From Brevundimonas sp. UBA2388 (GTDB lineage Bacteria > Pseudomonadota > Alphaproteobacteria > Caulobacterales > Caulobacteraceae): 20,747 nucleotides of DNA. The stretch spans positions 61,077-81,823 of the forward strand of contig DDSO01000143.1 in assembly GCA_002343425.1 (NCBI GenBank), given 5' to 3'. Below the pieces are notes generated by a model, which saw nothing but the letters and a program-made list of their open reading frames with translations, was not told where the DNA came from and made no database searches. The translations under genes and the position numbers were made by a program. This document shows positions 1 to 7,086 of the stretch, piece after piece. Within the stretch, counting starts at the first letter, position 1, and each line of letters begins with the position of its first letter.

Positions 1-1
1 C

Positions 2-1312
2 GGCGAGCCGGTTTACACCTACTCCCTCAAAGAAGGGATCAACGACGGCTTCCTGACCCCCTTCAAGGTCAAGCAGATTTCCACGACGCTCGACGAGTAC
101 GTCTTCACGCCTGACGACACCTTGGTCGAAGGCGAGATAGAGGCCGGCAAGCGGTTCGTCGAAGCGGACTTCAACAAGATCATCGAGATCAAGGAGCGCG
201 AAGCCCATCGGGTGAAGCTGTTCATGGATATGATCGACCAGCGCGAAAAGACGCTGGTCTTCTGTGCCACCCAGGCACACGCCTTGGCCGTCCGCGATCT
301 CATCAACCAGATGAAAACGAGCAAGGACCCGAACTATTGTCAGCGGGTCACGGCGAACGACGGCGCGCTCGGCGAACAGGCGCTGCGGGATTTTCAGGAC
401 AACGAGAAAACCATCCCCACCATCCTCACCACGTCGCAGAAGCTTTCGACCGGCGTCGATGCTCGCAACATCCGCAACATCGTCCTGCTGCGGCCGATCA
501 ACTCCATGATCGAGTTCAAACAGATCGTCGGTCGCGGCACGCGGCTCTACGACGGCAAGGACTACTTCACGATCTATGACTTCGTGAAAGCTCACCAGCA
601 TTTCAGTGATCCCGAATGGGACGGCGAGCCGATTGAGCCTGAGGCCAAGGAACCGCGCCCCGCGCCGACACCCCCTGACGATGCGTCGCCGCCGGACACC
701 GACCCGGATCCCAAGGAGCGGTCCAAGAAGATCAAGGTGAAGCTCGCCGACGGCAAGGCCCGCACCATCCAGCATATGATGGTGACTTCGTTCTGGCATC
801 CCGACGGCACGCCCATGTCGGCCCAGCAGTTCATGGAAATGCTGTTCGGGAGACTGCCCGAGTTCTTCAAGGACGAAGACGAGCTCCGAGCGATCTGGAG
901 TGCGCCCGACACCCGCGCCAAACTGCTCGCCGGACTGGCTGAGAAGGGATTCGGCAAGGAGCAGATGGCCGAGATGCAGCGGATCATCGACGCCGAGAAA
1001 AGCGACCTGTTCGATGTCCTCGCCCATGTCGCGTATGCTGCGCCGACCATGACCCGCCAAGAGCGTTCCGCTCTGGCGCGCCCCGTTATCGGTGCGCATT
1101 TCGACGCCAAACAGCAGACCTTTCTCGACTTCGTGCTCGCCCACTATGTGAGCGAGGGCGTGGGTGAACTCGATCAGGAAAAACTGACGCCTCTGCTCCG
1201 GCTCAAATATCGCAACTCCATCGCGGACGCTGTCGCCGACCTCGGCAAGCCCGACGAGATCGGTCGGGTGTTCTTCAGCTTCCAGAAGTATCTGTACCAG
1301 GCCGCCGCCTGA
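2..1312 (+). CDS. hsdR: Type I restriction enzyme R subunit, C-terminal part (partial at left edge)
   Basis: The frame is open from the left edge, so the N-terminal nuclease and first helicase domain lie outside the window. The visible part begins in the typical segment reading YSLKEGINDGFLTPFKV, then has the second RecA-like helicase lobe: KTLVFCAT (about nt 248-271) and motif VI as QIVGRGTRLYDG (about nt 518-556). A Pro/Asp-rich linker near nt 645-715 leads to a helical C-terminal domain ending in FFSFQKYLYQAAA, as in the EcoEI_R_C family. HsdR is the ATP-driven translocase and endonuclease of the HsdRMS complex and cuts DNA lacking the host methylation. The TTG at 122 lies inside the protein and is not a start. 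hsdM and hsdS should lie upstream. Family call is firm; whether the full gene is intact cannot be seen. Confidence 0.93.
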   Translation, partial: GEPVYTYSLKEGINDGFLTPFKVKQISTTLDEYVFTPDDTLVEGEIEAGKRFVEADFNKIIEIKEREAHRVKLFMDMIDQREKTLVFCATQAHALAVRDLINQMKTSKDPNYCQRVTANDGALGEQALRDFQDNEKTIPTILTTSQKLSTGVDARNIRNIVLLRPINSMIEFKQIVGRGTRLYDGKDYFTIYDFVKAHQHFSDPEWDGEPIEPEAKEPRPAPTPPDDASPPDTDPDPKERSKKIKVKLADGKARTIQHMMVTSFWHPDGTPMSAQQFMEMLFGRLPEFFKDEDELRAIWSAPDTRAKLLAGLAEKGFGKEQMAEMQRIIDAEKSDLFDVLAHVAYAAPTMTRQERSALARPVIGAHFDAKQQTFLDFVLAHYVSEGVGELDQEKLTPLLRLKYRNSIADAVADLGKPDEIGRVFFSFQKYLYQAAA

Positions 1313-1320
1313 TCTGACGC

Positions 1321-1359
1321 CTATGCGCCCTACGCATAGAGTGCCCCCTGTCGCCAAAC
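1321..1359 (+). promoter_or_regulatory. Inverted repeat plus element shared with the region before the first ATPase gene
   Basis: A perfect 7-bp inverted repeat, CTATGCG and CGCATAG with a 5-bp spacer (1321-1339), lies just behind the hsdR stop. It runs into CATAGAGTGCCCCC, three bases, then CGCCAAAC (1335-1359). A near copy (CATAAAGTGCCCCC, G, CGCCAAAC) is at 4836-4858, also upstream of a + strand gene. The repeat has no T tract, so an operator or promoter element is likelier than a terminator. Function is inferred from position only. Confidence 0.4.
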
Positions 1360-1460
1360 GCCACTGACGCGGATGATGTCCGCAGAGCTGTCCCGACTTC
1401 CTTCGCGCCGGAGAGCGCCGTGTCCCCACGGCCTTCCCCGGCACGAAGGAGGGCCACACC

Positions 1461-2357
1461 ATGGACAGCACCGTTCATTCACACAGTACAAGCAGCGTTT
1501 ACGAGACCATCACGGACTCGATCATCCTCGCGATCGAACAAGGAGCCAGCGACTTCATCATGCCCTGGCATGGCGGAGGTCCGGCAGCCGGAAAGCCAAC
1601 CAATGCCCTCACGGGAGCCACATACCGGGGTATCAATGTCGTGGCGCTCTGGGCCGAAGCCTGTGTCCGGGGCTACGGCTCCGGGCACTGGGCGACCTAT
1701 CGACAATGGGCAACGCTCGGAGCCCAGGTCCGGCGCGGTGAGCAGGCGTCCACCATCGTCTTCTACAAGAAGCTCGAAACCAACGAGCCGGAAGAAGGCG
1801 AGGACGTGAACGGGCGTCTCGTCGCCAGAGCGTCGCCCGTGTTCAACGCCGAACAGGTCGACGGGTGGGCGCTCGATATGCCGCTACAGGTATCGCTTGT
1901 AGAGCGCATCAATGCCGTTGAGCGCTCCATCGCTCAGATCGGGGCAGAGATCCGAGAAGGTGGCTCGGTCGCCTGCTACCAAGCGTCTGAGGACTACATT
2001 CGAATGCCGGCGACCGCGCGTTTCGTTGGCACGCCCACCAGCTCGCCAACGGAGTCCTACTACAGCACCCTTCTTCATGAGCTCACGCACTGGACGGGCG
2101 CAGCCCACCGCCTGGACCGCGTGTTCGGCAAGCGGTTCGGCGACGATGCCTACGCGATGGAGGAGTTGGTGGCGGAGCTCGGGGCGGCGTTCCTTTGCGC
2201 CGACTTCTCGATCTCGAACGAACCGCGGCCGGATCATGCCGCCTACCTCTCGGGTTGGCTCTCGATCCTGGATGCGGACAAGCGAGCCATCTTCGGTGCA
2301 GCTCGTCTAGCGAGCGAGGCTGCGACCTACCTTCGTGTAGGCGCAGCTCCGTACTGA
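1461..2357 (+). CDS. ardC: ArdC-type antirestriction protein (ssDNA-binding domain plus zincin peptidase)
   Basis: A 298-residue protein with the two-part layout of ArdC. The N-terminal domain (about residues 12-110) carries the family pattern YxxITxxIIxAIEQG, PW, NALTGxxYRGIN and WATYRQW, and in this family binds single-stranded DNA. The C-terminal domain is a zinc metallopeptidase with HELTHWTGAAHRLDR: HExxH plus a downstream His and Arg-Leu-Asp. ArdC proteins are carried by conjugative elements and protect incoming DNA from type I restriction. A strong Shine-Dalgarno (AAGGAGGG) lies 8-9 bp before the ATG. It sits 148 bp after an HsdR gene, so an antirestriction gene stands beside a restriction gene. 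An alternative reading is a protease of other role in the same DUF1738 family. Confidence 0.9.
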   Translation: MDSTVHSHSTSSVYETITDSIILAIEQGASDFIMPWHGGGPAAGKPTNALTGATYRGINVVALWAEACVRGYGSGHWATYRQWATLGAQVRRGEQASTIVFYKKLETNEPEEGEDVNGRLVARASPVFNAEQVDGWALDMPLQVSLVERINAVERSIAQIGAEIREGGSVACYQASEDYIRMPATARFVGTPTSSPTESYYSTLLHELTHWTGAAHRLDRVFGKRFGDDAYAMEELVAELGAAFLCADFSISNEPRPDHAAYLSGWLSILDADKRAIFGAARLASEAATYLRVGAAPY

Positions 2358-2361
2358 CACT

Positions 2362-2385
2362 CAGCCCCAACTTCGGTTGGGGCTG
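2362..2385 (+). terminator. Strong stem-loop with TTCG loop after ardC
   Basis: CAGCCCCAAC, TTCG, GTTGGGGCTG forms a perfect 10-bp stem with a very stable tetraloop, 4 bp after the ardC stop. The following TTCGTCCAATTTT is only partly T-rich, so it is a probable intrinsic terminator of modest quality. Confidence 0.7.
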
Positions 2386-2649
2386 TTCGTCCAATTTTCG
2401 GGGAGCAGCGGGGCGTCAAAACGGCACGTAGTCCCCCAGACAAGCGGTCGATCGCCCGCGACTCATGCCGACGGTCCCGAGCTGCGGTTCTCGCCACACC
2501 TTGTGTTCCCAAGTTTCCCTGGCCTACGGTCAACGCTGGGGCACCTGCCTGTCGCTCCTTGGCGCGGGCTAAGGTTACGTTGGTCAACGCCTGCTGGCGT
2601 GGCCTTGTGATCGACCGGACGTCCCGCAGACGCCCCTGGAGTTTGCGCA
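2386..2649. other. Intergenic stretch before the AT-rich cargo
   Basis: I see no credible gene here: the open frames have unnatural composition and no family features. The GC content is still high and falls abruptly at the next gene. GGAG at 2638-2641 is the likely ribosome-binding site of the gene at 2650. Confidence 0.5.
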
Positions 2650-3765
2650 ATGTCGAAGACAGATGCCTACAGGTTTGCCAACATAATATGGGTAGAACAG
2701 GTTATTGGCTCAGGGCTGACTATCCGTTCCTTTGCCAGAATAATGATTTTTTCAATCACTCCGTGGTCAGTTGGATTTTTGATATCTTTGATTAGCGGAA
2801 GCTATCTTGAATATCTAAGAACTCCGTTATTTTATATAGGTAGTGTTGGAATATTCCTGACTACCACAGGCCTCGTATTTGGTGCGTCCCAGCAGTACGG
2901 AATGTACGACAGACTCGTATCTTTATACGAGATGGATCCAGACCAGCGACGGAACCATGTTGTTAGTGCGCTCACTCGTCATTCACGCTTCTGGCATCAT
3001 ATGAGAGCGACAGCGATAATCTTCCTCGCAGGCTTCCTATCCAGCGTATCAGCTATATATTTCTGGGATCACATAGGCCCCGCCTCCAGCGCTCTCGACA
3101 CCCTCATACCGCGATTCCGCGTCTTAGAGAGCCACGGATGGTACGCAGAAAGCCTGAGGCACTACACCTTCTCCATCTTGATAGTGTTTTTGGTATTTAT
3201 ATCCCTAGTGCTCGGTACAAGTGCGAGCATTATGCTCAAACTACCACTATTTTTATGGGGAGTTTCTGGAGAGAAACCGATACTGCCGCCTGCGGTGATT
3301 AAGACGCATTTTCGACCTGCAGCGACATTCTACGCAGTAATTAGTTTGCTGTGGCTAGCGGGTGTAGCCGCAGTATTTTACCTATTTGGAATGAACGACG
3401 ACTGGTTGTCATATCTATGTGTTTTCGGTACATTTGTAGTCGGCATAGTCAATCTTAGTATTCCGCAGATTGCCTACCTTAGGACGATTTCCGCTTCTGA
3501 GGAACGATATATAGAGATCGTTTCGGCAAGATTTTTGGCAGATATCGGTGTAAAACACGGTGCAGAAAAAGACTTAGCGATTACCTTCGGTGCAGGTCCA
3601 CAAGATATTACAACTGGCACTGTGCTTCAGCTGATGAAGTGTGATGCTTGGGTTTATCCTGTTCACCAGACATACGTAGTTGCTGGAACTTACATCGCTT
3701 CTCTTATAGGCACCGCTATTGGTTGGAAAAGAGTTTTCTCATTCATAATGCAGAATCTTGGATAG
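2650..3765 (+). CDS. Polytopic membrane protein of unknown function (AT-rich cargo)
   Basis: 371 residues, not recognised. Hydrophobic segments are seen near residues 31-49, 59-79, 119-138, 172-192, 225-246 and 253-272, with a seventh possible at 341-358, so it is an inner-membrane protein with six or seven helices. A soluble loop (about 80-118) is rich in Arg and His, and a cytoplasmic-looking region (280-340) precedes the last helix. The start has GGAG 8 bp upstream. It is followed after 3 bp by a methyltransferase gene, so the two are very likely co-transcribed. Codon use is much richer in A and T than all neighbours, including ATA and AGA codons, which points to recent transfer as a unit. 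Position between an antirestriction gene and conjugation ATPases fits mobile-element cargo such as defence or lipid/envelope modification, but no function can be assigned. Confidence 0.8.
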   Translation: MSKTDAYRFANIIWVEQVIGSGLTIRSFARIMIFSITPWSVGFLISLISGSYLEYLRTPLFYIGSVGIFLTTTGLVFGASQQYGMYDRLVSLYEMDPDQRRNHVVSALTRHSRFWHHMRATAIIFLAGFLSSVSAIYFWDHIGPASSALDTLIPRFRVLESHGWYAESLRHYTFSILIVFLVFISLVLGTSASIMLKLPLFLWGVSGEKPILPPAVIKTHFRPAATFYAVISLLWLAGVAAVFYLFGMNDDWLSYLCVFGTFVVGIVNLSIPQIAYLRTISASEERYIEIVSARFLADIGVKHGAEKDLAITFGAGPQDITTGTVLQLMKCDAWVYPVHQTYVVAGTYIASLIGTAIGWKRVFSFIMQNLG

Positions 3766-3768
3766 ACC

Positions 3769-4698
3769 ATGTTTAATAAAGTAAAAGTCGAAAATCTTCC
3801 GACATACATTCGAAAAATTGAGTCTCTATTCCCTGAGTTTACAGCTCCGGCGAAAATTCGGGTTTCGGATGTTAATACTTACTATAGAGAAAGCTTCTGG
3901 GGCTATGCGCTGTTTCATTCATGGTCAGGAGCTATACATATGGCGCTGTCCAAGAACGGGAAATTTTCTAAAAATGACTATTTTAGGCAAGCAGAGGAGG
4001 TAGAAGAGTCAATTAACAATCTACCTGAGAAGCCGCAGAGAGTCTTGGAGATCGGGTGCGGGCGCGGCTTCAATATCGCATACTTGGCTAGTCGTTTCCC
4101 AGATATTGAGTTTATCGGAGTTGATATTAATGATATCAATATCCAGTCTGCGAAAAATAGAGTTTCGACACTCAATAATGCGTCAATAGTAAATGACGAT
4201 TTTCACGGCCTCGAGTCATTTGAAGATACGACATTTGGACTGGTGTTTGCCGTTGAATCGCTATGCCACGCCAATAGTATGAATAGCGCGCTCCGATCGA
4301 TCGGGAGAGTATTAACTGCTGGCGGTAAGCTCGTGGTGTTTGATGCCTTCCGCGACGCAACGGTAGCAGGTGACGCTTTGGCTCAGAAGGCGGTAGTCTA
4401 TACAGAGCGGGCGATGGCCGTACCAGAGTTCAGGAAGATTGACAGCTTTGTCAATAGCGCACAACGAGCAGGCCTGTCTCTCGACTACACGCAGGATCGT
4501 AGTGCTGAGATTATGCCCAACCTTATCCGACTGTCGGATTTGGCGAAAGCATTCTTCAAATCGCCCGTCATTGCCAAGATCATATTGGGCACCCTCCCTC
4601 GCGGGTTGGTCACCAATGCAGTGGCCGGCCTACTAATGGCTGTAACCGTCCAACTGGGCGTTCACCAGTATGGCAAGCTCGTTTTTTCGAAAGCTTGA
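3769..4698 (+). CDS. Class I SAM-dependent methyltransferase (AT-rich cargo)
   Basis: 309 residues with a Rossmann methyltransferase core. Motif I is RVLEIGCGRGFN (residues 91-102), the acidic end of strand 2 is FIGVDINDINI (115-125), motif II is NDDFHGLESF (142-151), and FGLVFAVESLCH (156-167) and LTAGGKLVVFDAF (182-194) form later strands. The pattern is closest to small-molecule or lipid methyltransferases of the UbiE/sterol type; DNA methyltransferase motifs such as DPPY or NPPF are absent. A fairly hydrophobic C-terminal stretch (about 266-297) may contact the membrane. The gene starts 3 bp after the membrane-protein stop, with no separate promoter visible, so it probably acts with that protein. 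It shares the low GC of its partner. Substrate unknown. Confidence 0.85.
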   Translation: MFNKVKVENLPTYIRKIESLFPEFTAPAKIRVSDVNTYYRESFWGYALFHSWSGAIHMALSKNGKFSKNDYFRQAEEVEESINNLPEKPQRVLEIGCGRGFNIAYLASRFPDIEFIGVDINDINIQSAKNRVSTLNNASIVNDDFHGLESFEDTTFGLVFAVESLCHANSMNSALRSIGRVLTAGGKLVVFDAFRDATVAGDALAQKAVVYTERAMAVPEFRKIDSFVNSAQRAGLSLDYTQDRSAEIMPNLIRLSDLAKAFFKSPVIAKIILGTLPRGLVTNAVAGLLMAVTVQLGVHQYGKLVFSKA

Positions 4699-4835
4699 TG
4701 CACTGCCTCGCGCCGTTGGGTCCGCGGGTCGGTTTCGATTACTGAACCACAAGGTTCGATCTGCCATTGACGGCCATATGGCGCGCATGCTCGCTCAATC
4801 CATACGCTGGCCTCCGCAGGACCAGAAGCGCGTTC

Positions 4836-4858
4836 CATAAAGTGCCCCCGCGCCAAAC
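4836..4858 (+). promoter_or_regulatory. Second copy of the element found upstream of ardC
   Basis: CATAAAGTGCCCCC, G, CGCCAAAC matches the element at 1335-1359 except for one base and a 2-bp shorter spacer. It ends 25 bp before the chosen ATG of the ATPase gene at 4884. It may be a common promoter or operator of the element's + strand genes; this is inference from the repetition. Confidence 0.4.
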
Positions 4859-4883
4859 CAGGGCCAGGGCGCAGACTGTTGGG

Positions 4884-6077
4884 ATGCCGAGCAGTCCGAG
4901 ATACGCCATCTCATACTTTGGCGAGACGACCTTCCATTGCCGGGGCCTACGTTTCGGCATACGGCAGACCGACCGGCTCTCGCATGTGTATGTGATCGGC
5001 AAGACGGGCGTCGGCAAATCGACGCTCCTAGAGGTGTTGGCGCAACAAGACCTGGCGGCGGGACGCGGCTTCGCCCTTATCGATCCGCACGGAGATTTGG
5101 CGGAGCGCCTTCGCGATGCGGCGGGTCCCGTCCTTGGGGACCGGCTCAACTATCTGGACGCCGCCGACGCTCACCAGCCGCTCGGCTACAATCCGCTTCG
5201 CCGGGTCCGTGATGACAAGATACCGCTCGCGGCGTCGGGCTTTCTCGACGCCCTGAAGAAGCTGTGGCCGGACGCATGGGGCGTGCGCATGGAGCATGTG
5301 CTTCGCAACAGCCTGTACGCGCTTCTGGAACGGGACGGGTCGACGCTTCCCGACATCCTCCGGCTCTATTCCGATGAGACGTTTCGCAAACAGATTGTCG
5401 CCGGTGTTCGCAACGCGGTCGTCCGTCGCTTCTGGTCGCACGAGTTCGCCCAGTATCCGGATCGGCTTCGCGCCGAGGCGTGCGCGCCCATCCAAAACAA
5501 GCTGGGGGCGCTCCTGACCGATCCGCGCCTCTATCGCGTTCTGGTCGCGCCCGAACGCGACATTCATTTCCGCAGGATCATGGACGAGGGCGGAGCGCTT
5601 GTCGTGAACCTGGCCAAGGGGCGGCTTGGCGAGGACGGGGCGGCCCTCCTGGGGGGCTTCATCGCCTCGACCGTCGGGCTCGCCGCCTTGAGCCGGGCAG
5701 AAGCGCCGGCAGAGAGCCGCCGCCCCTTCTTTCTCTACATCGACGAGTTCCAGAGCTTCACCACGCTCGCGTTCGTGAACATGCTCACGGAGATGCGCAA
5801 ATACGGCGTGGGTCTCACGCTCGCCCATCAGCACCTGCATCAGCTTGAGCCGGACATCCGACACGCCGTCCTCGGCAACGTCGGCACCGTGATTTCATTC
5901 CGTATCGGAGCGCAGGACGCCGAAGTGATGGCGCGAGAGTTTCAGCCGACTTTTGGGGTCTTCGACCTGATCAGCCTCGCCAATCGCGACCTCTATGTGA
6001 AGGTGATGATCGATGGCACGCCGAGCCCGCCATTCAGCGCCCGTTCGCTCGACCCAATTCCCTCAGCAGCAGCCTAG
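4884..6077 (+). CDS. TraD/HerA-like conjugative DNA-transfer ATPase (first copy)
   Basis: 397 residues from the ATG at 4884. An earlier in-frame ATG at 4767 would add 39 residues of unlikely sequence that include the repeated regulatory element. Walker A is GKTGVGKST (39-47), followed by RGFALIDPHGDLAERL (61-76). Walker B is LYIDEF (284-289), and the sensor-like LAHQH lies at 313-317. This is the FtsK/HerA/VirD4 class that couples a relaxosome to a type IV secretion channel or pumps DNA. There is no N-terminal transmembrane pair, unlike VirD4 or TraG, so membrane attachment would need a partner. A second, longer ATPase of the same class is encoded on the minus strand at 7087-8796, and this gene converges on that operon. 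Ribosome-binding site is weak. Confidence 0.85.
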   Translation: MPSSPRYAISYFGETTFHCRGLRFGIRQTDRLSHVYVIGKTGVGKSTLLEVLAQQDLAAGRGFALIDPHGDLAERLRDAAGPVLGDRLNYLDAADAHQPLGYNPLRRVRDDKIPLAASGFLDALKKLWPDAWGVRMEHVLRNSLYALLERDGSTLPDILRLYSDETFRKQIVAGVRNAVVRRFWSHEFAQYPDRLRAEACAPIQNKLGALLTDPRLYRVLVAPERDIHFRRIMDEGGALVVNLAKGRLGEDGAALLGGFIASTVGLAALSRAEAPAESRRPFFLYIDEFQSFTTLAFVNMLTEMRKYGVGLTLAHQHLHQLEPDIRHAVLGNVGTVISFRIGAQDAEVMAREFQPTFGVFDLISLANRDLYVKVMIDGTPSPPFSARSLDPIPSAAA

Positions 6078-6134
6078 CTATCGTTGGTCCGCGACACAGG
6101 AATTCGTGAGGTCCGGCGGCATGAACCGCCTCTT

Positions 6135-7079
6135 CTAGGGGATCAGTCCGAAAAACGGATCGTCTCCATCTTCAATGGACCCGAACAGGAAGACGCCAGC
6201 GGGAACGCCGCCGCGCGCCAATACATGGGATTGAGCGCACTCCCGGATCGCTTCCGCTCGCGCCCGTGTGGTGGTCACGAACAGAACGCGCGGGGCGCGG
6301 AAGCCAAACCGCGCTTGATGGAGATCGCGCCGCCAGCTCTCCGCATAGGCGAGGAGCTTTCTCAGCAGGGTGGCGCGGTAGAGAAAGGCCTCGCTCTCAA
6401 TGTTCTGCGCGCTCGGGGATATGGTCATCCGGCCCCGGTCGACTTCCAGAAAGACGAAGGACTGGACCAGCGAACCGTCGGGTCGCGAAGCTTTCAAGCC
6501 GAAGATGGCGTCCGGCATGATCTGCACCTGTGCGCGTGCCATGCTCCACGATACCGGCACCGCCCACCGCATGGGCAGGGGCGCGGCCCGCGTCGCTTCC
6601 GGTGCGTTGGCGAGAATGGCGTCGAACGCCACGAGCTCAAGGTCCGGTCGCTCCCGACACGCCAACTCGAGGTCGACCATGAACCGCGTGACCGCGAGGG
6701 TGTGGTCCAGATTCTCGCGGGTGAAGGCTCGATTGCGTGAGCGCCAGTCGGCCGAGCCGGTCGGTACCCCGAACCGTTCGGCAACGACGCGTGCGCCTGC
6801 GTTATCGAGTCCGTAGACAAGCGCCTGTGTCGGTCCCTCGCGGAACCGGTCGATCTGGGCGATCGGCCGATCGAGGAACTGGTTTCGATAGAGCCAGGTG
6901 AGACGCCGGGAGAGTCGATCCCGGCTCCGGTGCGCAAAGAGCCGATAGAGATCGTCCGCCCGCACAAAGCGGTGTCGGTAGATGCAAAGCAGGATCGCGA
7001 AGTCGTCTTCGGTGAGGACGATCCGCGGCGTTCCGCCCTCGCGTCGAAACCGGGGATAGGATTTGCGAACCGTCCCCAC
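6135..7079 (-). CDS. Replication-relaxation family protein
   Basis: About 314 residues, last gene of a four-gene minus-strand operon. The N-terminus (about residues 19-75) reads as a winged helix (LTEDDFAILLCIYRHRFV, then DRLSRRLTWLYRNQFLDR), followed by a central region with ENLDHTLAVTRFMVDLE. The C-terminus has strands such as VLFVTTTRARAEAIRE. This layout matches the Replic_Relax family, found on plasmids and integrative elements next to TraD-like ATPases and linked to relaxation of replicated or transferred DNA. It starts 7 bp after the ATPase stop. The start is a GTG with an AGGGAGG that is rather close, so the true start could be slightly downstream. Confidence 0.78.
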   Translation of the reverse strand: MGTVRKSYPRFRREGGTPRIVLTEDDFAILLCIYRHRFVRADDLYRLFAHRSRDRLSRRLTWLYRNQFLDRPIAQIDRFREGPTQALVYGLDNAGARVVAERFGVPTGSADWRSRNRAFTRENLDHTLAVTRFMVDLELACRERPDLELVAFDAILANAPEATRAAPLPMRWAVPVSWSMARAQVQIMPDAIFGLKASRPDGSLVQSFVFLEVDRGRMTISPSAQNIESEAFLYRATLLRKLLAYAESWRRDLHQARFGFRAPRVLFVTTTRARAEAIRECAQSHVLARGGVPAGVFLFGSIEDGDDPFFGLIP

Positions 7080-7086
7080 GGCCTCC

